NCBI GenBank assembly: GCA_964517355.1
Contig: CAZFCK010000085.1
Coordinates: forward strand, 1-18,384
DNA from: CAZFCK01 sp964517355
Lineage (GTDB): Bacteria > Desulfobacterota > Desulfovibrionia > Desulfovibrionales > Desulfovibrionaceae
DNA length: 18,384 nucleotides
Reading direction: 5' to 3'
This document shows positions 7,022 through 13,859 of the stretch, piece by piece. A model generated the notes under the pieces. The model saw nothing but the letters and a program-made list of their open reading frames with translations, was not told where the DNA came from and did not search any database. Within the stretch, counting starts at the first letter, position 1, and every line of letters begins with the position of its first letter. The position numbers and the translations under genes are program-made.

Positions 7022-7766
7022 TTTTCCGCTCCTTGGGAGGAATGAACGAAGAAAGTTTTTCGTACACCAGCCGCGGGTTGTTGTTCTCCAATATCGATTT
7101 GGCGCCTTCAAAAATAATATTCAAATGCACCTCTTCCTGCAACGTACGTGCGCGTAATTTGCCGGAAATGGGCAAAAACAACAGGTTGGCCAGCAGCGCC
7201 CCATAAAAGGTAGTGAGAATGGCCACAGCCATGGAAGGACCGATGGCCTTGGGATCGTCAAGCCGCGTCAGCATCTGCACTAGGCCGATGAGAGTCCCGA
7301 TCATACCGAAGGCGGGAGCGAAGCCTCCCAATCGCTTGAAAACGGAAATGGAAATGTTGTGTCTACGGCGCATGGTTGCTATTTCAATCATCACCGTATC
7401 GCGGATAAGCATGGGGTCGGCATTATCCGCGATAAGCTGACAGGCCTTTTTCAGTATCGCGTTTTCGGTTTGTATATTTTCAAGAGCGATGAGCCCTTCA
7501 CGACGGCTGATTTCAGCAATGCGCACCATGGTGTTGACAACGTCCTGCGGTTTAACGCGCTTGGTGCCAAATACGTGCAAACTGCCCCAAAACGCCTGTA
7601 ATACCTCTTCCAAAGGAAAAGTGACGCAAATGGCCGCAAAGGTACCGCCAAACACAATCATCACACCAGGAATATTAATAAAAATGGACAAAGCGCCGCC
7701 CCACAGGATGGCGCCGACAACAAGTGAAAAACCAACTATTATCCCAAATAACGTTGCAATATCCAT
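7011..7766 (-). CDS. motA: Flagellar stator protein MotA (PomA type)
   Basis: A 251-aa MotA/TolQ/ExbB proton-channel family protein forming the stator with MotB. Two N-terminal membrane helices (about 2-24 and 32-52) and two later ones (about 147-168 and 179-203) flank a charged cytoplasmic loop with ISRREGLIALE (85-95), the region holding the torque-generating charges. The short length and motif style fit the PomA/MotA group without the long E. coli insertion. Whether H+ or Na+ drives it cannot be settled here. It begins the leftward operon and diverges from the phosphorylase gene across 125 nt. No Shine-Dalgarno is obvious near the ATG; a G-rich run (GGGGGAG) lies about 12-15 nt upstream. 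Confidence 0.93.
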   Translation of the reverse strand: MDIATLFGIIVGFSLVVGAILWGGALSIFINIPGVMIVFGGTFAAICVTFPLEEVLQAFWGSLHVFGTKRVKPQDVVNTMVRIAEISRREGLIALENIQTENAILKKACQLIADNADPMLIRDTVMIEIATMRRRHNISISVFKRLGGFAPAFGMIGTLIGLVQMLTRLDDPKAIGPSMAVAILTTFYGALLANLLFLPISGKLRARTLQEEVHLNIIFEGAKSILENNNPRLVYEKLSSFIPPKERKSAR

Positions 7767-7891
7767 GGGTTCTGCCTATACTCCCCCGACCCTTGTTTAA
7801 TGTCTAGAGGTTTGCAACGCATGCCATACCCCCATGCGCCACGTTGCGGCGCCCATGGCACTAACCCTTTTGCCTACCATTTATAACTGTT

Positions 7892-8734
7892 ATGCAAAAC
7901 TTGAAAAATGTCCAGCAGGCTGCGTACTGCGTTCGGGAAAAAAGACCGCACGCAACGCCCGCATCTATCGGCATCGTCATGGGTACCGGCCTGGGCGGCC
8001 TGGCCGGAGCCCTGGAACAAGACTTTTTACTCCCCTATAAAGAAATTACCGGTTTTCCCCACAGTACGGTGGAATCACACGCCGGCGCACTGGGCCACGG
8101 CGTCATAGGCGATACCCCGGTGTGGACCCTGCAGGGGCGTTTCCATCTGTATGAAGGGTACTCCCCCGCCGAGGTCTGCATGGGCGTGCGCACCCTGGCC
8201 GCGCTGGGCGTGAAAACCCTGATCCTCACCAACGCCGCCGGCGCCCTCAACCCTCAATTCGAAGCCGGAAGCCTGATGAGCATCACCGATCATATCAACT
8301 TCACAGGCCAAAACCCCCTTACCGGCGCCAACGAGGACTCATGGGGACCTCGTTTTCCCGACATGAGCGCGGTCTATTCTCCAAGAATAAGGGCCATGGC
8401 GCGCCAATCCGCCCTTGAACTGGGCATGCCCCTGGAACATGGAGTCTACCTCGGACTCTGCGGCCCTTGCCTTGAAACCCCTGCGGAAACAAGGGCTTTT
8501 CGCATCATGGGCGCGGACGCCGTGGGCATGTCCACCGTCCTGGAGGCCATCGCCGCCAGGCACATGGGACTCGAACTCCTGGGCATTTCCTGTCTGACCA
8601 ATAAAAACCTGCCCGACTGCATGCAAGAGACATCCCTTGAGGATGTCATCTCCATGGCCGGACAAACCTGTGGTCTACTTTCACGATTGCTGACGCGCAT
8701 AGTCATGAAGCTTGGCGGCAAGTCGCCAAGCTGA
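7892..8734 (+). CDS. Purine nucleoside phosphorylase (type I, PNP/MTAP family)
   Basis: A 280-aa trimeric-type phosphorylase that splits inosine or guanosine with phosphate to the base and ribose-1-phosphate in purine salvage. Motifs: phosphate loop MGTGLGG (30-36), PHSTVESHAG (56-65), QGRFHLYEG (81-89), TNAAGALN (113-120), GPCLETPAETR (191-201), VGMSTVLEAI (211-220) and SCLTNKN (233-239). E195 and N237 match human PNP E201 and N243, pointing to 6-oxopurines rather than adenine. The gene stands alone, divergent from motA. No Shine-Dalgarno is visible before the ATG; instead TATAAC (7882-7887) sits just upstream. It ends at a strong terminator. Confidence 0.93.
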   Translation: MQNLKNVQQAAYCVREKRPHATPASIGIVMGTGLGGLAGALEQDFLLPYKEITGFPHSTVESHAGALGHGVIGDTPVWTLQGRFHLYEGYSPAEVCMGVRTLAALGVKTLILTNAAGALNPQFEAGSLMSITDHINFTGQNPLTGANEDSWGPRFPDMSAVYSPRIRAMARQSALELGMPLEHGVYLGLCGPCLETPAETRAFRIMGADAVGMSTVLEAIAARHMGLELLGISCLTNKNLPDCMQETSLEDVISMAGQTCGLLSRLLTRIVMKLGGKSPS

Positions 8735-8736
8735 CG

Positions 8737-8752
8737 CATTTCAACTTTGAAA
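8737..8752 (+). repeat. Shared 16-nt 3'-UTR motif, copy 1
   Basis: CATTTCAACTTTGAAA starts 2 nt after the phosphorylase stop codon. The same 16 nt begin 2 nt after the stop of the SGNH gene (17861-17876). It can form a small TTTCAA/TTGAAA hairpin. Confidence 0.5.
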
Positions 8753-8759
8753 ATTGACG

Positions 8760-8812
8760 TTCCGGGGAGAAACCTTGCAACGGTTTCTCCCCGGAATTCT
8801 TTTTTATTTTTT
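8760..8812. terminator. Strong intrinsic terminator between convergent genes
   Basis: A perfect 15-bp stem (8760-8774 paired with 8782-8796; TTCCGGGGAGAAACC and its complement) with a 7-nt loop is followed by a T-rich run to 8812 on the plus strand. On the minus strand the stem is followed within a few nt by a TTTT run, so it may also end the convergent 870-aa gene. A 9-bp hairpin (8709-8732) overlaps the end of the phosphorylase coding sequence. Confidence 0.88.
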
Positions 8813-8854
8813 CTCACCGTGTTCCCGCTCAGCTTGATTGCGGCTCGCCGGGGC

Positions 8855-11467
8855 TCACATCTGCTTGGCCCGCTTGAAAAGCTGCTCTTTGCGCCCCTCG
8901 AATATCAAAGCCGTGCGCAGCCCGGACAAGGCAAGGGCCGTGATGCTGAGAATAATGACTATTCCTTTACGCAAGGCCCATTTTTCGGACTCGTCAAGAC
9001 CAATGGCCCAGGTGTAGTTCAGTGACTGCGCATACCACAATCCGAGAGGTAAAAGCACAAGCCCCAAAACCAGACCGACTATCTCCAACCAGAAAAACGT
9101 CTTGCCCATGATCAACAGAAACAGTGTGGAATCGCGGACGATCTTCAGTGTTTTCAGCTGGCTTTCCAACTTCTTGAGCCGTTCTTCAACCACATCCTGC
9201 ATTTCCAAGGCCTTGCGAAAATTTTCAGCCATATGGAAGTGCTGTGTCAAAGCCCAGTTCAAAGCCCGGGCGCAGTAGTTGAAATCCCTGTTGAAATCCA
9301 CAAGAATACGCGGAAATGGAAACCAGGAGGCCTCGGCCTGAATCACCATCAAGCGCTCCATCAGCCCTTTGTAATGGGCCTTCATACGTCGGCCATCCTC
9401 TTCCACGAGCCCCATGAACTCCCTGCTCACCCCCAACCGCCCCTGTGCGACACGGCAAAACGGCACAAAATTCTTGATTTCGGCCACATGCTTGAGTCCA
9501 GCGATTTGTTCCAGGAGCTTGTTGGCTTTGGGATGATCGTCGCTGAACCACTTGAGAATCTCTCCGGACAGTTCGTCAAGGTGTTGTTTTTCCTCCACAG
9601 CCTTTGCCTCGGCGGCAACCCAGGGGCCGTAGAGTCCCGAGAGAAGTTGCAGATGCCCCCGCTCCAGCTCGGTATCCAACAGCATGAGATTGAAGACGTG
9701 CGGATTGCGATGAAAGAGATCTTCAAAAAAACCCATGGCCTGCTCCGCGAAGCCGGTTTTCACAAGGCACACGCCCTGGCGGTATTGCGCGTCCAACCAG
9801 CGGGGGCAGAGTTGCAGCACCGTCTTGTACATGGAACTCGCCAGCTGCAGCTTGCCTTGGATCTCCAGACAACGCGCCTGCAAAAACACCTGATGCGCTT
9901 GTTGCAGAGGCGTGGAGGACATGGTCTCGGCCTCTTTCCAAAACGATATGGCTCTGGCCATATCGCCACGTTCAAGGGCCACGTACCCATGGAGATTGGG
10001 CACCCGGAAATCGCGGGGACTCTTGAGAGCTGTTTGATTCAGGATGCGTTCAGCCTGCAACAGCTCGCCTTGAATCATGTATTGCAAGGCTTCCCAAACG
10101 CCGCTGTTGTCCTGCGGCACCAACTGCTGCAGACCGCGGGGGTAGTCTTTGCCCATACTGCGCCACACGGCCTGCGCCATTCGCAGCTGCACGGGCTCGT
10201 TGATCGCGAACATGGCCCGTATAAGCAACCCTTCCGTATTGTTGGCGTGCAGCAGATCGGATATGCCGCCTTCCGGATTGGAAGCTAAAAATTTATCTAT
10301 TGATTCAAGACCATTATTTATTTGATCGAAATTCAGGCGGGCCACTTCCTCCCAGACATTGGAATCCAGGACCGCCACTGCGCGGCTGGGACATTGCTGC
10401 AAGGTATGACTGCGTTGACCGCAATAAAAACAGTGATTTTCCTTGCCGGAAATCAAGCGTTTCGGCAATTCAACTTGCAAAATGCCGGTACTCTGCTCCC
10501 AATCCTTGGAGAGCGCCACACTGCACCATGCGTCCAAATTGCTTTGCTCAACGGAAAAACGCACTTCATTGATATGAAAGTTGTCACCGAGTAAGAAAGC
10601 CGTCCGGTAGCTCATGTGCGGGAAGTCCGGCATGAGCTGGTCCCAGTCCAAAAGAATCTTTTTCGGCAACTCACTGTTATAATTCAAGCCTTTACGTTCG
10701 ACAACGGCTATGGCGCAAGGCCAGTACAATGAAGGCGATTGATCCTTGATTTCCCTGATGAACTGCAAATACTCCAGGCACCAGTTGCGCAATTGGCGCA
10801 GATTTTCCAAGGGCGCGATGACGAAAAAGTCATGGATCATGAAGCGCAACTTCAAGCGCTTGAAAAGCTTTTCAAATTCCGGATAAAATTCTCTCCATCC
10901 GGCTTGAAACACCTTATCCAGGGGGTTGCCCAGGGGTTTCATCAACAGGAACCACCCCATGGACGCCTGGTACGGCAACCGCGAATCAGCCTGCAACAGG
11001 GACCAGTTGCCCGCGGCCAAACCGGTGTACGGCTTGGTCGGCACAAACTCCAGTCCGGGAATGCCCTTGGAAAATTCCTGTACCTTGGGATGCACCCAGA
11101 CCTCAAATTCGTCCGGGATAATGGATTCCTGCGCCGCGAGAGAGCTGTCGATGCCCAGGGTTATTTCCTGCTTGTACCCCACAAGCATTTTGGCGGGAAA
11201 AATCTGGATAAAGACCGGCAAAGGATTGAACCGCACCCAGACTTCAAGTCTGGCCAACGCCAGCACCACGTCGCTGGAAAAAAAGAACCACAAGGATTGG
11301 GCGTGATCCTCGGCGAGCATCAACCCGCCGTAATCGGCTAAGGTTTGCGGCACGGCATGATTCAGATCGCCTTTCCAGGCCACCCAGACGCCGAAGCCGT
11401 TGCCGACCATGCGGGCTTCGCTGAAACGGGGTAATTTTTTTACGAGCTTGCCGATTTTCAAGGCCAT
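8855..11467 (-). CDS. 870-aa protein with CCHC zinc knuckle, TPR-like region and two C-terminal membrane helices
   Basis: I do not recognise a named family. Residues 1-340 are a mixed alpha/beta region without a motif I can place. C346-F-Y-C-G-Q-R-S-H354-T-L-Q-Q-C359 fits CX2CX4HX4C exactly, the zinc-knuckle signature. Residues about 455-600 look like TPR or similar helical hairpins (LQYMIQGELLQAERIL, LHGYVALERGDMARAISFW, ARCLEIQGKLQLASSMY, YRQGVCLVKTGFAEQAMGFF). Residues about 745-778 are likely coiled coil, and two hydrophobic helices (about 781-812 and 834-853) would anchor the protein, leaving most of it on one side of the membrane. It follows the glycosyltransferase gene after 25 nt and is probably co-transcribed. 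Composition resembles the neighbours, with no sign of transfer. Existence of the gene is near certain; the function is unknown. Confidence 0.85.
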   Translation of the reverse strand: MALKIGKLVKKLPRFSEARMVGNGFGVWVAWKGDLNHAVPQTLADYGGLMLAEDHAQSLWFFFSSDVVLALARLEVWVRFNPLPVFIQIFPAKMLVGYKQEITLGIDSSLAAQESIIPDEFEVWVHPKVQEFSKGIPGLEFVPTKPYTGLAAGNWSLLQADSRLPYQASMGWFLLMKPLGNPLDKVFQAGWREFYPEFEKLFKRLKLRFMIHDFFVIAPLENLRQLRNWCLEYLQFIREIKDQSPSLYWPCAIAVVERKGLNYNSELPKKILLDWDQLMPDFPHMSYRTAFLLGDNFHINEVRFSVEQSNLDAWCSVALSKDWEQSTGILQVELPKRLISGKENHCFYCGQRSHTLQQCPSRAVAVLDSNVWEEVARLNFDQINNGLESIDKFLASNPEGGISDLLHANNTEGLLIRAMFAINEPVQLRMAQAVWRSMGKDYPRGLQQLVPQDNSGVWEALQYMIQGELLQAERILNQTALKSPRDFRVPNLHGYVALERGDMARAISFWKEAETMSSTPLQQAHQVFLQARCLEIQGKLQLASSMYKTVLQLCPRWLDAQYRQGVCLVKTGFAEQAMGFFEDLFHRNPHVFNLMLLDTELERGHLQLLSGLYGPWVAAEAKAVEEKQHLDELSGEILKWFSDDHPKANKLLEQIAGLKHVAEIKNFVPFCRVAQGRLGVSREFMGLVEEDGRRMKAHYKGLMERLMVIQAEASWFPFPRILVDFNRDFNYCARALNWALTQHFHMAENFRKALEMQDVVEERLKKLESQLKTLKIVRDSTLFLLIMGKTFFWLEIVGLVLGLVLLPLGLWYAQSLNYTWAIGLDESEKWALRKGIVIILSITALALSGLRTALIFEGRKEQLFKRAKQM

Positions 11468-11492
11468 ATGCTTTCGTCTCTAACCGTGTTGA

Positions 11493-12353
11493 TCAGGCCA
11501 GATCGCACCTGACGAGTTCCTGCACACGCAACGCTTCCTCCACACGCCCATGCTTGATGCAGCCCTGTGTGTAGACTCGCGTCTTACGCCGCAACACATC
11601 GCGCACCAGTCGCCGCTGTTCCGGGTCAAGCCGCATGCGCAACAGCTTGCGCAGCGAATAGATGCGAAAAAGATCCTGCCCCACTATTTGTGCCGAAAGT
11701 TGATCCGGTCTGCCGCCGTGGCGCACGGTAAGCGGCTGCGGCACAAGACCGATGTCGAAATGAAGCAGCGCGCGCAACCAGAGGTCGTAATCCTCACATG
11801 CCCGTAGTCGTTCATCGAAAGGACCCGTCGAGTTCCAAAAAGCGTTGCTGAACATCACGCAGGAGGGGCTCACCATGCACAATTCGAGCGCCTCGGCGAA
11901 AAACCTTCCGCTTTTTTTGCGGTGCTTTCGCATGGGATTCACCCGCTTGCCGTTGCGCATCCATATTTCCTCCGTTTGGCATGCCTCAAGCCCGGAGCGC
12001 AGCATGAAGTCCAATTGGATTTCAAGCTTGCGCTCCAACCAGCAGTCGTCCGAATCCAGCAGCGCTATCCACTGGCCTCCGCCACGCTCAATGGCGTAGG
12101 CAATGCCGCGGTTGCGAGCGGCGGAGACGCCATTGTTGGACTGATAAAGCACGGACACTCTGGAGTCCGCGGTTTGGAGCCTCCGCAACACCTCGCGTGT
12201 TTCATCCGTGGAGCCGTCGTCCACAACAATGCATTCAAGCCGCTCATGGCTTTGGGCGAGCACGGATTCCACGGCGCGCGCGATATACCGCCCCCGGTTA
12301 TATGTGGGAATAACCACAGTTATTAATATTTCGTGGTGGTGGTCGCACATCAT
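11493..12353 (-). CDS. Family 2 glycosyltransferase
   Basis: A 286-aa GT-A fold enzyme that would transfer a sugar from a nucleotide donor. Motifs: VVIPTYNR (13-20), IVVDDGSTD (42-50, with D45/D46 for nucleotide binding), NNGVSAARNRGI (73-84), the metal-binding LLDSDD (98-103) and the acceptor-side CEDYDLWLR (186-194). The C-terminal ~80 residues are basic and helical, with no membrane segment, so it is cytosolic or peripheral. Two tandem ATGs (12353, 12350) are possible starts; the ribosome site is weak. It is followed after 25 nt by the 870-aa membrane protein, and no sugar-nucleotide synthesis genes are near, so donor and acceptor are unknown. Confidence 0.9.
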   Translation of the reverse strand: MMCDHHHEILITVVIPTYNRGRYIARAVESVLAQSHERLECIVVDDGSTDETREVLRRLQTADSRVSVLYQSNNGVSAARNRGIAYAIERGGGQWIALLDSDDCWLERKLEIQLDFMLRSGLEACQTEEIWMRNGKRVNPMRKHRKKSGRFFAEALELCMVSPSCVMFSNAFWNSTGPFDERLRACEDYDLWLRALLHFDIGLVPQPLTVRHGGRPDQLSAQIVGQDLFRIYSLRKLLRMRLDPEQRRLVRDVLRRKTRVYTQGCIKHGRVEEALRVQELVRCDLA

Positions 12354-12431
12354 GTGCTTAAGATAGAAGCAAAAAGTGTTCCGGGCAAGAAATACCGGAC
12401 CAGCGAAAAAAAAAGGAACGGAATATCCTGA

Positions 12432-12650
12432 TCAAACCCTGCAGTCGACAAGCACGCCGGCGCCCGTGGTCTCCAGGTATCCGGCTCCCTGGACAATGAA
12501 ATGACCTCCTCCTTCAACCTGGAAACCGCCAGCTTCACCGGCCTGCACATGACCAGCCTGTTCCGCTTGCACAAAGCCGCTCTCGGAACTGATCTGCACG
12601 TCTCCGGCAGAGGAAACCAGCACATCGCCCGGTGTGGAGGAAACAATCAT
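12432..12650 (-). CDS. Small octapeptide-repeat protein (72 aa)
   Basis: Not a family I recognise. From ATG 12650 the protein is built almost wholly of eight-residue units of the form G-x-[VFL]-x-[VIAT]-x-x-[AEG]: GDVLVSSA, GDVQISSES (one extra residue), GFVQAEQA, GHVQAGEA, GGFQVEGG, GHFIVQGA, GYLETTGA, then GVLVDCRV. Alternating hydrophobics with a regular Gly suggest a small beta-solenoid or intertwined beta-helix, comparable in period to the octapeptide needle of gp5/VgrG, though that link is speculation. An upstream in-frame ATG (12701) would add 17 unlike residues; the ATG at 12650 fits the repeat boundary and has AAGGCGG upstream. It lies 78 nt ahead of the GT2 gene on the same strand. 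Confidence 0.6.
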   Translation of the reverse strand: MIVSSTPGDVLVSSAGDVQISSESGFVQAEQAGHVQAGEAGGFQVEGGGHFIVQGAGYLETTGAGVLVDCRV

Positions 12651-12755
12651 ACTACAATCCGCCTTTTCATGAAAAGTAAGGCATACGGCAGGGAAAGGCA
12701 AGATTCAGCAAGAAAAGTATCCGGGGGAGCGCCTGTCTGCACCAACGTATTTTCA

Positions 12756-12885
12756 CGTTATGATAAATTCTTTTTGGGCTCCGCCCCAGCGCATTATCGC
12801 TTTTGGAAAAGGATCATTCCTGAAACAATGTTCATTGTTTCAGGGAAAAGCATAAGAGCATCAACACTTTTTCAAAGTCAATAAT
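12756..12885 (+). repeat. Dispersed multi-hairpin intergenic repeat, copy C
   Basis: Same order as copy B: ACGTTA, 16 variable nt, GGGCTCCGCCCC, AGCGCATT, stem 1 (CTTTT/AAAAG near 12800-12810), a perfect stem 2 (12819-12830 with 12833-12844, CCTGAAACAATG and its complement, TT loop), then GCATAAGAGCATC. The third stem is degenerate in this copy. Confidence 0.8.
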
Positions 12886-12900
12886 ATCTGGAGGTTACTC

Positions 12901-12932
12901 CGGGGGGAGTTACTTTACAAGTATTCCCCCCG
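12901..12932 (-). terminator. G-rich hairpin downstream of the coiled-coil membrane gene
   Basis: CGGGGGGA (12901-12908) pairs with TCCCCCCG (12925-12932), and inner TACT pairs with AGTA. It lies 46 nt past the stop codon of the leftward gene. There is no U-tract on the minus strand, so termination is only possible, not shown. Confidence 0.4.
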
Positions 12933-12978
12933 AAACGCTCTCCCTGAAAAACCGTGAGCAACCCGTTGAATCCGGCCG

Positions 12979-13581
12979 TTATTCGGCCATCTGCGACTCA
13001 ACCTGGCCGAGCAATTCCATTGCCGCACGAATTTTGGCGCTCTGGGCGCCGTCTTCGGTTTCCTGGGCAATGAAATCGGCTCTCTGGGAAAGATCATGAA
13101 GCATGGAGCGCAGCATGGTGCGTTTGGCCATGGAGGGCACGGCGTCGAGAATGGTCATTTTTTCCTGCATCGTGGCGATATCGCCCTCGATCTTGCCGAT
13201 ATTGTCCCGGACACTGCCCAGCGTGCCCCCCATATCCGTTACCTGGGTGCGCAGCGCGGTCAGTTCCTCCACCTGGGAAGCCAATCCGGCCATATTTCTG
13301 TTCAAGGCGTAAAAGAAAACAACAAGCAACAGCACGGTGAGTATGGAAATAAACACCGCGGCCTTGCCCATGTCGCGCCCCGCTTTCTTGGGAGCAGCGA
13401 TCTCTTCAGCCGCTTCTTCAATCACGCTTTGCCCGGCTTCGGTATGCAACGCATCACCAGCGGCGTCCTGTTCCTGCTCGTGCGTATCCTGGACGGATTC
13501 TTCAGCTATCTCACCGGACATGGATTGGTCACTATGCTCGGGTTTGGTAATATGGATGACTTTTTCTTTTCCACTCAGCAT
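12979..13581 (-). CDS. Single-pass membrane protein with periplasmic coiled coil
   Basis: A 200-aa protein with no named family. The N-terminal ~70 residues are polar and strongly acidic (many Glu, Asp and Gln), then basic residues (PKKAGRDMGK, 64-73) precede one membrane helix (about 74-93, AAVFISILTVLLLVVFFYAL). Residues about 98-146 have heptad-like spacing consistent with a coiled coil (ASQVEELTALRTQVTDMG, VRDNIGKIEGDIATMQEK), and the C-terminus is helical. Positive charges before the helix suggest N-inside topology. ATG 13581 is chosen over the upstream in-frame ATG (13653) because AGGAGG lies 6 nt before it. It diverges from fapA across 278 nt, which may link their regulation. Confidence 0.75.
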   Translation of the reverse strand: MLSGKEKVIHITKPEHSDQSMSGEIAEESVQDTHEQEQDAAGDALHTEAGQSVIEEAAEEIAAPKKAGRDMGKAAVFISILTVLLLVVFFYALNRNMAGLASQVEELTALRTQVTDMGGTLGSVRDNIGKIEGDIATMQEKMTILDAVPSMAKRTMLRSMLHDLSQRADFIAQETEDGAQSAKIRAAMELLGQVESQMAE

Positions 13582-13732
13582 AATCGTCCTCCTGGCATAT
13601 CGTATAGATTTTCTCTGTATCAGGAGTGTCCATGAAAAGCCAGCACTTGACATCTACCGACAATCAGGCATGAAAATTACTTCTCTCAACTCGGGGGGCA
13701 CATAAAAAAATGGGGGGCGCCATTTGTTAGCA

Positions 13733-13761
13733 TTGAAAAGTCAAGCCGCTTGGAATATTCT
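13733..13761 (+). promoter_or_regulatory. Putative sigma70 promoter of fapA
   Basis: TTGAAA (13733-13738) and TATTCT (13756-13761) are separated by exactly 17 nt, on the coding strand of fapA. Transcription would start near 13768, giving a leader of about 92 nt. Confidence 0.55.
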
Positions 13762-13859
13762 AACTGATCGTGCAATTTTTAGCGTTCATTATTTCGATGC
13801 TCACCGCTATTCCGTCATTCTTGTTCAAGCGTATTACAACTCTGTGAGGTAGCGAGGTT

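Larger units (their letters stand above)
12651..12978. other. 328-nt non-coding gap with repeat copy C
   Basis: No convincing gene. The gap holds the 5' flank of the octapeptide gene, dispersed repeat copy C (12756-12885) and a G-rich hairpin (12901-12932) beyond the end of the membrane coiled-coil gene. An open frame here on the plus strand (12501-12884) crosses both the repeat gene and the hairpins and looks like a shadow. Confidence 0.65.

Noticed and set aside
5615..7045. 476-aa plus-strand ORF opposite motB, the PilZ gene and the start of accC
   Set aside because: Antisense across three well-supported genes; no domain recognised.
12406..12414. Nine-A run between the octapeptide and GT2 genes as an intrinsic terminator for the leftward transcript
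   Set aside because: No stable hairpin sits directly upstream of the U-run on the minus strand; only a 5-bp stem lies beyond it.
13632..13673. 13-codon ORF (MKSQHLTSTDNQA) preceded by AGGAG between the divergent coiled-coil and fapA genes
   Set aside because: The ribosome site is good, but such a short frame is expected by chance and no promoter or regulatory structure supports it; it also lies upstream of the best fapA promoter.
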